Source: an uncultured bacterium (GTDB lineage: Bacteria > Bacteroidota > Rhodothermia > Rhodothermales > UBA10348). Taken from it: DNA of 64,000 nt. Below are positions 45,626 through 55,110 of this stretch, piece by piece. The notes beneath the pieces are model-generated. The model was not told where the DNA came from and did no database searches. It saw nothing but the letters and a program-made list of their open reading frames with translations. The stretch covers positions 53,810-117,809 of the forward strand of contig CALIKL010000011.1 of the NCBI GenBank assembly GCA_938018055.1, given 5' to 3'. A program made the position numbers and the translations under genes. Positions within the stretch are counted from its first letter, which is position 1, and each line of letters begins with the position of its first letter.

Positions 45626-46372
45626 TTACTTCACCGCGAAGCGCTTGAGGAAATCGTACATCAAGTGGTCTACCTCGGTCGTTTCCTGTAAGGAATTCAA
45701 TACCTCCTGGAACACCTCTTCCGAATGCAACTCATTGATGTAGAACGAGCGGTATTTAACCAGGCGTTCAGCCTCGCGTCGTTTGTCCAGCTCAGAATGG
45801 AACTGCGTCCCATACATGGGGCGATCTTTTATGCGGAATGCCTCATTGGCCTGGAAGTGGTTGTCCGCCAACTCAATAGCACCTTCCGGTAAAACGGATA
45901 CCCGATCATGGTGGCCCATGTTGGCCAGAAAAGAGTCAGGGAAGGGTGCCAGTAACTCGTCGTGTTTGCCAGCTTCAGTCAGGTTGATGTTGTGGCATCC
46001 GAGTTCGGCCTGTTCAGGGTCGTGAATCACTTCACCGCCGAGCGCGCGCGCGATCAATTGATGTCCCCAACAGGAGCCAAATGTGGGTAGGTGGGACGCG
46101 TGAGCATGGCGAATCAAATCCAGAGCGAATGGCATCCAGGGATAGTCCTTGGTGACCGAATATTCTCCTGCCCCGCCGATGAAAAACGCATCGTATGCAT
46201 CCAGCAGCGACACATCCGGAAGCTCTGCCATCAAAGGCAGATTGAGGGTGTCGAGCTGGTCCGGGCGCAACCGGCAGCGCTCGAGGAAGCATTCCTGCTC
46301 CTGAATGACCATGTCTTCAGTATTCCGCGCTTGCAGGAGCAGGACCTTCAATTGAGAGAATGAGTCTGTCAT
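45626..46372 (-). CDS. Class I glutamine amidotransferase (GATase1) protein
   Basis: A single-domain GATase1 of 248 aa. The nucleophile elbow is GSCWGHQLIARALGG. The partner His and Glu are in YGTQFHSEL. These free-standing proteins often act as glutaminases or in poorly defined amide chemistry. FFIGGAGEYSV and the MGHHDRV segment also match the GMP-synthase-like group. The ORF opens at 46435; ATG 46372 (MTDSFSQLKVLLLQ) fits better. It lies 10 bp from maf, on the same strand. Confidence 0.87.
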   Translation of the reverse strand: MTDSFSQLKVLLLQARNTEDMVIQEQECFLERCRLRPDQLDTLNLPLMAELPDVSLLDAYDAFFIGGAGEYSVTKDYPWMPFALDLIRHAHASHLPTFGSCWGHQLIARALGGEVIHDPEQAELGCHNINLTEAGKHDELLAPFPDSFLANMGHHDRVSVLPEGAIELADNHFQANEAFRIKDRPMYGTQFHSELDKRREAERLVKYRSFYINELHSEEVFQEVLNSLQETTEVDHLMYDFLKRFAVK

Positions 46373-46382
46373 CGCGGAATAA

Positions 46383-46976
46383 TCAGTCGGAGACCAAATC
46401 GGAAAAGTGCGTGTGAGCCAGGCGGTAAAGCGCATTCAGGGGCAGACCCATTACGGTATAGAAATCCCCTTCAATGCGTCGAACGAAAAATGCCCCCTGA
46501 TCATCCTGGATGCCGTACGCACCGGCCTTGTCCATGGGGGACCCGCCTTCTACGTACCTGTCAATCTGAGGATCTGTCAGTTCGTCGAAGGTCACTTCTG
46601 TTACCTCTACATCCACGACCGACCGCTCGGTCATCGCATGAATCAACGCGATGGATGTCAGGACGCGATGCGTACACCCGCTCAGTCTGCGCAACATAGC
46701 TGATGCTTCGGTCTTGGAGGCTGGTTTACCCAGAACACGTCCATCCAGGACCACCGTAGTATCCGATCCGATAACCAATGCCTCAGGATGCAACGGCGCC
46801 ACCGATTGAGCCTTTTCCAAAGCAAGGCGTTTTACCAGAGCCTCGGGCGACTCGTTCGCCAGCTCGGTTTCGTCGATGTCTGCTGGATGTACCACAGGGT
46901 TGAGGCCCATGACGCTCAAAAGGTGCTTTCGTCGAGGGGATGCAGAGGCAAGAACCAGTGGCGCAGAAATAATCAT
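46383..46976 (-). CDS. maf: Maf-family nucleoside triphosphate pyrophosphatase
   Basis: House-cleaning pyrophosphatase that hydrolyses dTTP, UTP or modified nucleotides. The start VLASASPRRKHLL is the family signature, followed by VIGSDTTVVLDGRVLGKP with the catalytic acids, LSGCTHRVLTS, and the late DKAGAYGIQ. The ORF opens at 47288, but the first 104 codons overlap the Lnt gene. ATG 46976 overlaps its stop (ATGA) and gives 197 aa. Confidence 0.93.
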   Translation of the reverse strand: MIISAPLVLASASPRRKHLLSVMGLNPVVHPADIDETELANESPEALVKRLALEKAQSVAPLHPEALVIGSDTTVVLDGRVLGKPASKTEASAMLRRLSGCTHRVLTSIALIHAMTERSVVDVEVTEVTFDELTDPQIDRYVEGGSPMDKAGAYGIQDDQGAFFVRRIEGDFYTVMGLPLNALYRLAHTHFSDLVSD

Positions 46977-48505
46977 GCAGTAAAACGAGAGGAGGATTGT
47001 GCCAAAAACTGAAAACGAGCTGCGGTCAACAGAGCGGCAAGGGCGCCAAAAATACCAAAGAACGGGGCATTTCCCGCACGCATGAAGCCTGTTGTTTTGG
47101 AAGCCATGGGCAATTGACCGCGGAGCACTGAAGGAGAAATCGCTTCCAGGGCTCTCAAGCGTCCGAAGGCATCGATCAGGGCAGATTCGCCGTCGACCGT
47201 ACCGTGTATAACCGGATGCCCGGTAGCAGCGGCCAGCATCTGACTGAAGGCCAAGTGCTGGGAACGAGCACGGTCTGAGCTCCACCATCCATCTTGTGTG
47301 ATGACAACGGACACATCGCCTCCTTCCAGTAAGCCTGAGCGGGTATCTCGTAGAAACAAGCTTTCGAAGCAGATCAGGGGGACAAGCGATATGCCCTGAA
47401 TTTCGTTTCTCACTGGGTCGATTGGCAGCGAGAGGAGAGATCTGGTCTTTCCGGGTTCGTACCCGTCAACGCCTCCGGACGGAACGGCGAACCGCTCAAA
47501 GCCCGGGATATGGTTTGAGAACGGAACATACTCGGCAAAAGGGACCAGCCGCACCTTGGCATGGTGCGCAATCGAGTCAGATGACAGGAACGCCACATTG
47601 CGTGCCCTCATCCTGCTTGAGATTTCAATGCCTCCCGAAAGCACAGGAGATGACGCGGCCTCAGCCATCTTCTGAATCCATCGACGTATCTGGACCTCAT
47701 CGTCGATCGGTAGCGCTGTTTCCGGGAAAACCGTCAGATGAACATCCTCAGGTGCAAGCTGAGTCCGATGGAGCAGGTCAATGAATCGCTCGATACGGCC
47801 CTCGTCGTGTATATCAGACCATGCTTCGGGAGAGGCATTTGGCTGAATAATCTGGACCGAAAGGTCCAGATCCATTTCCTTGATTGCAGAACCGGTAGGA
47901 GACCATGGGAGGAACGTCAGTGCCAAGAGCGTGAATACGGCCACTGTCGTTGACACCTTGGAATACCTTCCTGTCCGCAGAACGAGCCATGCAGCTGAAG
48001 CTCCCCACAGGCCCACGGCCGCAGATACCCCTTTGATGCCTACCCATGATGACACGTTCAAGGCCCATTTGCTGGGGGTGAAAGCAAATCCAGCTGAAAG
48101 CGATGGCATTGCGAAGGGGCCCCAACTGACGGCGATCTCGAACATCAATAGAGACAGTAAAGCCGCTGCCAGCCGATACGCTTGCCTCTGCTCAGGAAAT
48201 GCTGTTCCTACAATGGCTGTAATGGCCGAAAAGAGGCAAGAAAAAGCCAGAAGTGCCACGACACTGGTGAAGGCTGCTACCGTGATGGGGTGGAATGCAA
48301 GCCAATGGAAAGCAATTAGCCACGAGGTCATGGTAAAGAGCAGAGACTTGACGAAAACAGCCTGCTGATGGCCTCGTGAAACGGCTATCATCCACCAAGC
48401 CCATCCCAACAGCCCCAGGGGCCACCAGGAGATGGGTGCCCATGCAACGCCGGACAGCGTACCCGCGATGAGCATTTCCCAGCTTTGTTTTCCGAGCTTC
48501 CTCAT
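46973..48505 (-). CDS. lnt: Apolipoprotein N-acyltransferase
   Basis: Adds the third acyl chain to the N-terminus of lipoproteins at the periplasmic side of the inner membrane. About six membrane helices (residues 10-210) precede a nitrilase-like domain. The triad is visible: Glu in VFPETALPI, Lys within the KVRLVPFAEYVPF stretch, and Cys in PLICFESLF. The ORF opens at 48565; ATG 48505 (MRKLGKQSWEMLIAG) starts just before the first helix and gives 510 aa. Several predicted lipoproteins in this window would be its substrates. It is coupled to maf. Confidence 0.94.
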   Translation of the reverse strand: MRKLGKQSWEMLIAGTLSGVAWAPISWWPLGLLGWAWWMIAVSRGHQQAVFVKSLLFTMTSWLIAFHWLAFHPITVAAFTSVVALLAFSCLFSAITAIVGTAFPEQRQAYRLAAALLSLLMFEIAVSWGPFAMPSLSAGFAFTPSKWALNVSSWVGIKGVSAAVGLWGASAAWLVLRTGRYSKVSTTVAVFTLLALTFLPWSPTGSAIKEMDLDLSVQIIQPNASPEAWSDIHDEGRIERFIDLLHRTQLAPEDVHLTVFPETALPIDDEVQIRRWIQKMAEAASSPVLSGGIEISSRMRARNVAFLSSDSIAHHAKVRLVPFAEYVPFSNHIPGFERFAVPSGGVDGYEPGKTRSLLSLPIDPVRNEIQGISLVPLICFESLFLRDTRSGLLEGGDVSVVITQDGWWSSDRARSQHLAFSQMLAAATGHPVIHGTVDGESALIDAFGRLRALEAISPSVLRGQLPMASKTTGFMRAGNAPFFGIFGALAALLTAARFQFLAQSSSRFTA

Positions 48506-48538
48506 TAACTTTGCGCATCCGATCACGGAGCGCACTTC

Positions 48539-49411
48539 ATGTTCATACTGACTGTTTGTAACCACAAAGGAGGAACGGGGAAAACCACGACCTCCATAAA
48601 CCTGTCGGCTGCCCTTTCCTTAAGCGGAAAGAGGGTGCTTGTGATCGATCTGGATCCACAAGGCTTCATGACGCGCATGATGGGTGTGTCAGAGCCGGCT
48701 CCAGAAGCGTCCTCTTTGGTCCTGTTTCAGCAGGATACCGACGGTCCTGCCCCGATCCAAGCGTTGCCGTCATTCGACATGATCTCGTCTTCGCCGGCGT
48801 TGTCGGCCGCAATGCGGAAGCTGACCAAGCCGACCGATGTGCTATGGGCCAAAGAGTACCTTGAGCGAACCATCTCTGGATACGACGTAATCCTGATCGA
48901 TACTGCCGCTGCCGTCACGGTTTACAGCTTGAATGCATTGGTTGCCTCAGATGCCGTGGTAATACCCGTTGCACCGGAATATCAGCCTGTCGTAGGGGCT
49001 GAGCAGACCTTTCAGACGGTCTCCATGGTGAAGAAGCGCCTGAATCCCGCGTTGAAAGAGCAGCGTTTCCTGTTTACGATGGTAGATGGCCGGAAGAAGA
49101 ATCACCGCTCTTATCGGGAGTATATGCGCGGAAAGTACGGGGCGACGGTCATGAGCACGATTGTGCGAACGTGTACGACGCTTTCTGTTTCGGCGAGGAA
49201 CGGAACGACCGTGTTCGATGCTGACTCGATGGCACGTGGCGCAATCGATTACGCGAATGTCGCCGATGAGTGGCTGCGTATCATGGAGCCTCATGCTTCC
49301 GACTCCACGTCGGAGCCGGTTGTGCATCACGATGCCGCTTCGGTTACGTCTCCAGAAACCAGCACCCGGGAGTCCTATTTTCGACCACGAGACCCCTTTC
49401 ATCGCTCCTGA
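48539..49411 (+). CDS. ParA/Soj-family ATPase (orphan)
   Basis: A 290-aa MinD/ParA superfamily ATPase. The deviant Walker A motif CNHKGGTGKTTTSINLS, Walker B-like VLVIDLDPQG and the DVILIDTAA motif are all in place. No ParB gene or parS-like site lies nearby, and the neighbour is a penicillin-acylase-type hydrolase 3 bp downstream. An extended acidic/serine C-terminus (about 250-290) is not usual for the family. It could be a positioning ATPase for something other than the chromosome. It is divergent from lnt by 33 bp. Confidence 0.9.
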   Translation: MFILTVCNHKGGTGKTTTSINLSAALSLSGKRVLVIDLDPQGFMTRMMGVSEPAPEASSLVLFQQDTDGPAPIQALPSFDMISSSPALSAAMRKLTKPTDVLWAKEYLERTISGYDVILIDTAAAVTVYSLNALVASDAVVIPVAPEYQPVVGAEQTFQTVSMVKKRLNPALKEQRFLFTMVDGRKKNHRSYREYMRGKYGATVMSTIVRTCTTLSVSARNGTTVFDADSMARGAIDYANVADEWLRIMEPHASDSTSEPVVHHDAASVTSPETSTRESYFRPRDPFHRS

Positions 49412-49414
49412 CAT

Positions 49415-51802
49415 ATGCGCATCCTGACGCCTGTCATTCTTCTGGCTGCACTTCTGGCAGGCCTTCACTATCCGATCGCTGGTTCTTTCTCGGCGGGCCC
49501 GATGCTTGAGCCGCTGAACGGCTTGTGGAGCACAGCGCGAGCCGCTACACCCTGGCCAAGTGCTTCCCTGTACATGGATGGCATGCAGGACTCGGTCCGC
49601 GTGACCATGGATGAACGAGGCGTTCCCCACATCAAGGCAGACGACGATCTGGATGCGATTCGTGCACTGGGCTATGTCGTAGCGAGGGATCGACTATTCG
49701 AGATGGACTTCATCCATCGCGTGAGCACGGGACAGCTCTCCGCGCTCCTCGGAGAGGGAGCGCTCGGTGTGGATCGATACTTCCATGAGATGGGCATTGT
49801 GGATGCGGTTCGGCGCAACACTGCGCTGCTGCCTGATCGTATGCCGCGCGAGTTTGAGATCATCAGCGCGTATGCTGCGGGGGCCAATGCCTGGTTGGCC
49901 GACATGAACGAGGATCAAGTGCCGTTGGAGTACCGCCTGCTGGGCGGCGCGCCTCCCGATGAGATTACGCCGGAGTACACGATGGCGCTCTACGCCTTCA
50001 TGGCCTACGATCTCAGTTTTCGGCTCAACTCCGACCGTCGGCATGCCTTCACGCGTGCGGCGCTCGAGGACTCCACGTATCAGTCGCTCTTTCCGGAGTA
50101 TTCCACTTGGGAAGTCCCCATCGTTCGCGCCGATGAAGGGTGGTGGACCAACAGCCGGACCGCATCGGCAGCGACGGAAAGCGTCGATCCGCCCTCTGAG
50201 GCTACCGCAGCGGCTTTGATACCGCCGCCACCGCCGGCCGACCTGCCCTTTTTCCTGCAGGGCTTTCTGGAAGGAAAAGGATCCAACAACTGGGCTGTTG
50301 ACGGCAGCCGCTCTGTCACGGGTATGCCGATCCTGGCAGGAGACATGCACCTTTCGCTCACGCTGCCGGCCATCTGGTACGAGGCACACTTGATTACCCC
50401 GACGGCCAATGTCTACGGTGTGACGTTCGTGGCGGTACCGGGCATCGTGGAAGGCATTACGCCCACGACGGCCTGGGCGTTCACGAATACTGGGGCCGAC
50501 CAGCTCGATACCTACCGGGTGCAGCTGAATACCGACCACACGCAATACCTCTTCGATGGGGAATGGCGGGATCTGCGAATGGAAACGGACTCCATCAGCG
50601 TCAAGGATGGTCCGGACACTGCCGTAGAAGTGGCCTATACCCATTTCGGACCGGTCATCAGCGATGATGGTGGGGATTTCGTGGTGCGCTGGGTCGGGCA
50701 CGAATTCGGGACTACGATGGGCGCATTCTGGGAAATGAACCGCGCCAAGAACTACGAGGAATTCCTGCGCGCCACGCGTCAGTGGGATTATCCGATGCAG
50801 AATATCCTGTATGCGGGACGCGATTCGCTGATCGCCATTCGGAGTACGGGCTATCTACCGGTTCGCGGTCAGGGCAATGCTTTCGGTATCATCGATGGCA
50901 CGACATCGGATACCGAGTGGATCGGGCGTGTCCCTTTTGATGAACTACCCTATGTGATCGATCCGGCGAAGGGATATTTGGCCAGTACCAATCAGCGGCC
51001 GGCTCCAGAAGGGTACCCGCATTATCTCGGTCAGGATTGGAGCGAAGTTTTCCGTTCCGTGCGTATCGATCAGCTGCTTTCGGACAAAGCGCGCCATTCC
51101 GCAGACGATCTGGCGTCTTATCAGGCGGATCAAGTTGCGCTCCAGGTGGGGCATTTAACGGCGCCGCTGGTTGGTCTGGAAGGCCTGACAGAGGCTGGAG
51201 AGCGGCTGAGGAGACGTCTGGAGGCCTTTGATGGCAACATGAACACCGATTCGCCGGATGCGCGACTGTTCGACTGGTACTACCGTGAACTGAACTCGGG
51301 AATGTGGGATGAGCCTATCTTCAGGAACGGTGTGAGCCCTAAGGATGTCCGCATCCTGGAGCTGCTCGAACAGGACCCCTCCCATGTTTGGTTTGATCGC
51401 GTTGACACGCCCGAGCGGGAGACGGCTGAAGACGTATTCCGATTGGCTTTGGAATATGCCGCGACCCGATGGGCCGAAGACGACTTCGCTGAAGTGCCCT
51501 GGGGTGACGTACAGACCCTGCAAATCCAGCACATCACGAACGCAGAGCCACTGCGCGCCTTGTGGCGGGAAGACATGCCTTTTGGAGGTTATCGGGAGAC
51601 ACTTTCGCCGGCCAGTCGCTCTCCGGTCACGTTCTCAGCATCGTGGCGCGTGATTGTGGACTTCAGCGAATCGCCCCCGATTGCAAGAGGCGTGTATCCC
51701 GGAGGACAAAGTGGCAACCCATTCTCCCGGTTGTACGATGCCCATCTGAAGAAATTCATCGATTTTGACTACTATCCAATTGATTTGCATGTGGGGCAGT
51801 AG
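49415..51802 (+). CDS. Penicillin acylase family (Ntn-hydrolase S45) protein
   Basis: A 795-aa secreted Ntn-hydrolase: it is made as one chain and cuts itself to free a catalytic Ser. The signal region is LTPVILLAALLAGLHY. The N-terminal subunit motif RDRLFEMDFIHR and the later GKGSNNWAVDGSRSVTG mark the cleavage site, with Ser about residue 289 as the nucleophile. GTTDTLIA-type and ITPTTAWAFTNTGAD motifs follow. Members take penicillin G, acyl-homoserine lactones or other N-acyl substrates; the sequence does not fix which. It lies 3 bp after the ParA gene and 69 bp before the NSS transporter. Confidence 0.9.
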   Translation: MRILTPVILLAALLAGLHYPIAGSFSAGPMLEPLNGLWSTARAATPWPSASLYMDGMQDSVRVTMDERGVPHIKADDDLDAIRALGYVVARDRLFEMDFIHRVSTGQLSALLGEGALGVDRYFHEMGIVDAVRRNTALLPDRMPREFEIISAYAAGANAWLADMNEDQVPLEYRLLGGAPPDEITPEYTMALYAFMAYDLSFRLNSDRRHAFTRAALEDSTYQSLFPEYSTWEVPIVRADEGWWTNSRTASAATESVDPPSEATAAALIPPPPPADLPFFLQGFLEGKGSNNWAVDGSRSVTGMPILAGDMHLSLTLPAIWYEAHLITPTANVYGVTFVAVPGIVEGITPTTAWAFTNTGADQLDTYRVQLNTDHTQYLFDGEWRDLRMETDSISVKDGPDTAVEVAYTHFGPVISDDGGDFVVRWVGHEFGTTMGAFWEMNRAKNYEEFLRATRQWDYPMQNILYAGRDSLIAIRSTGYLPVRGQGNAFGIIDGTTSDTEWIGRVPFDELPYVIDPAKGYLASTNQRPAPEGYPHYLGQDWSEVFRSVRIDQLLSDKARHSADDLASYQADQVALQVGHLTAPLVGLEGLTEAGERLRRRLEAFDGNMNTDSPDARLFDWYYRELNSGMWDEPIFRNGVSPKDVRILELLEQDPSHVWFDRVDTPERETAEDVFRLALEYAATRWAEDDFAEVPWGDVQTLQIQHITNAEPLRALWREDMPFGGYRETLSPASRSPVTFSASWRVIVDFSESPPIARGVYPGGQSGNPFSRLYDAHLKKFIDFDYYPIDLHVGQ

Positions 51803-51871
51803 CGGCCAGTCTCCCTCGAGGCCGGGATCTCACATAACGACCTGAACCAACCACATTATTCTCATCCTATC

Positions 51872-53371
51872 ATGGCTGAACAAGATCAACGGTTTTCCAG
51901 CAGGCTGGGTCTGCTACTCAGTGTACTCGGAATTGCCGTCGGTACCGGTAACATTTGGCGTTTTCCGCGCATTGCGGCGACAAACTCGGGTGATGCTGGA
52001 GCAGGTGCATTTCTGCTGGCGTGGTTCATCTTTTTGTTGATCTGGTCTGTTCCACTCATTATTGCGGAGTATGCCCTGGGAAGGAAGGGGCGCATGGGCG
52101 TGGTTGGGACCATTGCCAAGATAGCGGGTCCGAACAAGGGCTGGATGGGCGCCTTTATCGCATTCGTGGCCACGGCCATCATGTTCTACTACTCCGTGGT
52201 AGCTGGCTGGTGTGTGTATTACTTCACGCAGATGATCGCGAATCCACTGCCGATTGATGTTGCCTCCTCAACGGCTATCTGGGAGGGATTCCAGGGTTCA
52301 ATGCTCCCCATCGTGTTTCATGCGCTGGCCATGGGTGTTGGTGCCATCATCGTGATCAACGGTATCAAGTCGATCGAGCGCGCCAACAAGATCCTGATTC
52401 CGTCCTTGCTGGCCATTGTGCTCATTTCACTGGTGCGCGCCGTGACCTTGGATGGTTCAGGAGAAGGGATCGCCTTCCTGTTCACCCCAGATTGGGCCAC
52501 CCTCAGTAATCCCAGGGTATGGCTTGAGGCGCTGACTCAGAACGCTTGGGACACGGGTGCTGGTTGGGGTATGATCCTGACGTACGGGGCTTACATGCAC
52601 GCAAAGCATGGTGTCGTAAAGAATTCCATGATTACCGGGTTCGGAAACAACCTGGTTTCGCTGCTGGCAGCGATCACGATTTTCGGGACGGTCTTCGCTG
52701 TATTGGGCGCCGAAATGTCGCGCCCTGAGGTTCTCGAGATCATGCGAACGAGCGGTCCGGCTGCAACGGGTCTGACATTCATCTGGATGCCACAGCTCTT
52801 CGCCAAGATGGCTTTTGGGAATCCGCTGGCCATCATTTTCTTCCTGGGTCTGGCTTTCGCGGCCTTTTCGTCGCTCATCTCTATGATTGAGCTCAGTACC
52901 CGCATCCTGGTTGATATGGGCATTACGCGTCGCAAAGCTGTGGTCTATATCTGCGGGATCTCCTTCCTGATGGGTATCCCTTCCGCCGTAAACCTGACCT
53001 TCTTCGGCAACCAGGACTTCGTCTGGGGTGTGGCTCTAATGATTTCAGGTGCCTTCATGGCCTATGCCGTCAACAAATACGGCACGAGCGTATTCCGAGC
53101 TGAAGCCATTGACGACATCGAGGGCGACTGGAAGGCCGGTGCCAAGTGGGACTTCATCATGCGTTGGCTGGTACCTGCACAGGCCATTATCCTCCTGGTC
53201 TGGTGGTTCTGGTTGTCTGCTACATCTTATGCTCCTGACACTTGGTTCAACCCGCTTGATCCGTATTCGGTCGCAACCGTTACACTGCAGTGGGCTATTG
53301 TCCTGGCCGTCTTCTACCTGGGCAACAAGTGGATGGTCAAACGCACGTTGGGCGAGGGGGCCTTCGGATGA
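51872..53371 (+). CDS. Sodium-dependent (NSS/SNF family) transporter
   Basis: A 499-aa inner-membrane sodium symporter of the LeuT fold with about 12 helices. The N-terminal sodium and substrate motif GIAVGTGNIWRFPRIAATNSG is highly diagnostic. The middle helices (SVVAGWCVYYF, LTYGAYM) also match bacterial NSS. The likely substrate is an amino acid, but residue choice does not fix which. It ends overlapping the start of the tyrosine phosphatase gene (ATGA). Confidence 0.92.
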   Translation: MAEQDQRFSSRLGLLLSVLGIAVGTGNIWRFPRIAATNSGDAGAGAFLLAWFIFLLIWSVPLIIAEYALGRKGRMGVVGTIAKIAGPNKGWMGAFIAFVATAIMFYYSVVAGWCVYYFTQMIANPLPIDVASSTAIWEGFQGSMLPIVFHALAMGVGAIIVINGIKSIERANKILIPSLLAIVLISLVRAVTLDGSGEGIAFLFTPDWATLSNPRVWLEALTQNAWDTGAGWGMILTYGAYMHAKHGVVKNSMITGFGNNLVSLLAAITIFGTVFAVLGAEMSRPEVLEIMRTSGPAATGLTFIWMPQLFAKMAFGNPLAIIFFLGLAFAAFSSLISMIELSTRILVDMGITRRKAVVYICGISFLMGIPSAVNLTFFGNQDFVWGVALMISGAFMAYAVNKYGTSVFRAEAIDDIEGDWKAGAKWDFIMRWLVPAQAIILLVWWFWLSATSYAPDTWFNPLDPYSVATVTLQWAIVLAVFYLGNKWMVKRTLGEGAFG

Positions 53372-53859
53372 GTAAGCAGGTGAAGGTGTTGTTCGTGTGT
53401 TTGGGCAACATCTGCCGCAGTCCTGTCGCCGAAGGTGTCTTTCGTCAAAAGGTGCAAGATGTCAATCTCCAATCCATGATCGAGATTGATTCAGCGGGTA
53501 CGGGCGCCTGGCATGTCGGAAACCCTCCGGACCATCGCATGTCGGCTACCGCGAAAAGGAATGGCGTGGATTTGACGGGTCAGCGTGCGCGCCAGTTCGT
53601 GCGCACGGATCTGTCGGATTACGACTACGTACTCGCTATGGACGCTTCAAACCGTCGCGATATCTTGCGACAGGATGACGGGCAGGGTTTGGAAGCGCGC
53701 GTATCGCTTTTCCGGGAGTGGGACCCCGATCCCGGTGATTACGATGTACCCGATCCGTACTACGGTGGCAGTGACGGCTTTGAGGACGTTTATGCCATCG
53801 TGTGTCGAACCACTGATGCGCTGCTACGCGACCTGATTGCTCGGCACGGCCTCTCGTAG
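53368..53859 (+). CDS. Low-molecular-weight protein-tyrosine phosphatase
   Basis: A 163-aa phosphatase with the CX5R loop CLGNICRSP (Cys about residue 11, Arg about 17) and the general acid Asp in VPDPYYGG. These proteins often reverse tyrosine phosphorylation in capsule and surface-sugar control; others act on arsenate. The ORF opens at 53290; ATG 53368 overlaps the transporter stop and fits the family start. The rml sugar genes lie just downstream on the other strand, but no tyrosine kinase is visible. Confidence 0.92.
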   Translation: MSKQVKVLFVCLGNICRSPVAEGVFRQKVQDVNLQSMIEIDSAGTGAWHVGNPPDHRMSATAKRNGVDLTGQRARQFVRTDLSDYDYVLAMDASNRRDILRQDDGQGLEARVSLFREWDPDPGDYDVPDPYYGGSDGFEDVYAIVCRTTDALLRDLIARHGLS

Positions 53860-53870
53860 GAATGACGTCT

Positions 53871-54581
53871 TCAGTCGGCCGGGCGCGCTGCCACCTCGTC
53901 AAGGAAAGACACGATGACGTCGTGGTCCTCCAGGTGGGCAAGGAGAAGGTCAGGGGCATGCGATTCGAGTTCCTCGAAAGAGACCTTGCCCGTACTGACG
54001 GCCACGACAGAGGCGCCGATGTAGCGGGAGCAGGTTATATCGTGCTCCGTATCTCCAATAACGACCGTTCGCTCGGCCCGGACCGAATGGTGGCCGTGCG
54101 CGCGTGCGCGATCCATCGCAACCCCCGGCAGCAGATTGCGATCCTCGTGATCTGAGCCATACGCGCCGAAAGCGAAGTAGCCATCGAGACCAGCTGCGCC
54201 CAGCTTTGCAAACGCGGTGCGTTCCAGATTTCCAGTAACGAGACCCAGCGGAAGCCCATACCGTGTGGTAACCGTGTCCAGGAGTGCGTGTACCCCGGGC
54301 AAAACGGTCATGTGACGCGGAGCAATCCGATCACAGAAAATCTCCGCAAACGCGTCGAGGCACGAGGGAAGCAGTTCTTCCGCCTCTTCACGCGAACAAC
54401 CTGATTCAATCAAGACATCACGCATGATGGCCGGATCCGTTCGTCCAGAGAAAGAGACCGTCTCGGACGTTACTGGGCGACCAATAATTCCTTCGAGGGT
54501 CTCCCGGATCGTCCGCCTACCAACCCCGTCGGATGTGAGCAGGGTGCCATCGATATCAAAAAGGAGAAGCGGCATCGGCAC
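53871..54581 (-). CDS. HAD-family hydrolase (phosphoglycolate phosphatase-like)
   Basis: A 236-aa HAD phosphatase. Motif I LLFDIDGTLL has the nucleophile Asp, motif II is GLVTGN, and motif IV is VIGDTEHDI. A cap domain of about 70 aa between I and II fits subfamily IA. Substrates in the family are small phosphorylated metabolites. It follows the rmlC-like gene by 37 bp and may be in its operon; a sugar phosphate is a reasonable but unproven guess. Confidence 0.83.
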   Translation of the reverse strand: MPMPLLLFDIDGTLLTSDGVGRRTIRETLEGIIGRPVTSETVSFSGRTDPAIMRDVLIESGCSREEAEELLPSCLDAFAEIFCDRIAPRHMTVLPGVHALLDTVTTRYGLPLGLVTGNLERTAFAKLGAAGLDGYFAFGAYGSDHEDRNLLPGVAMDRARAHGHHSVRAERTVVIGDTEHDITCSRYIGASVVAVSTGKVSFEELESHAPDLLLAHLEDHDVIVSFLDEVAARPAD

Positions 54582-54618
54582 AGGGGTTCGCAGCGATCGC
54601 GTGCAATTCTAGAACAGC

Positions 54619-55110
54619 TCAGAAGCGGAAGGGCGTGTCGGGATCATCTTCGTGTCTGATCTCATCGATCCGTTCCTGCTTTCCATTTCCGGCGTAGAGA
54701 CGATCTGGGAGGTTCAACACGAAAGCATCCTGATCTCCCACGTTGCGGTAGGCATGAACCACGCCTGGAGGAATGACGATCATGACGCTGTTTTGAGCGC
54801 CTACGATCAGTTCAGTCTTGTTGCCGAAAGTGGCTGAATCCGATCTGGCATCCCACATGACCACGCTATAGGACCCGTGGAAGAAAGCGAAACGGTCGGT
54901 TTGTTCTTCGTGTTCATGCGGCCCTCGCGCCACGCCGGCGCGGGTCGAAGACAGATAGCCCATCGCTGGCATGCTGCTGGCAGGAAGCTCATCACTTCGG
55001 AAGAGCTCGCTCAGCCAGCCTCTTTCATCGGAAAACGCCTTAAAGGGTGTGACTTCGACCCCGGCTATTGGACCCTCGGTCCACGAAGTGTGTCCTGGAA
55101 GTACGCTCAT
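54619..55110 (-). CDS. rmlC: RmlC-like dTDP-sugar epimerase family protein
   Basis: A 163-aa cupin resembling dTDP-4-dehydrorhamnose 3,5-epimerase. The central motif is VARGPHEHEEQTDRFAFFHG rather than the canonical RGLHYQ form. IPPGVVHAYRN and the following VLNLPD also fit the wider family. The altered motif suggests a related isomerase or a binding protein for a different sugar. It begins overlapping the rmlA stop (TAATG), which strongly suggests coupling. Context points to dTDP-sugar synthesis for surface polysaccharide. Confidence 0.78.
   Translation of the reverse strand: MSVLPGHTSWTEGPIAGVEVTPFKAFSDERGWLSELFRSDELPASSMPAMGYLSSTRAGVARGPHEHEEQTDRFAFFHGSYSVVMWDARSDSATFGNKTELIVGAQNSVMIVIPPGVVHAYRNVGDQDAFVLNLPDRLYAGNGKQERIDEIRHEDDPDTPFRF

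Noticed and set aside
49694-50701. A 335-aa minus-strand ORF inside the penicillin acylase gene
   Set aside because: Fully antisense to a strongly conserved frame; composition is Arg/His-rich, typical of a GC-rich shadow frame.
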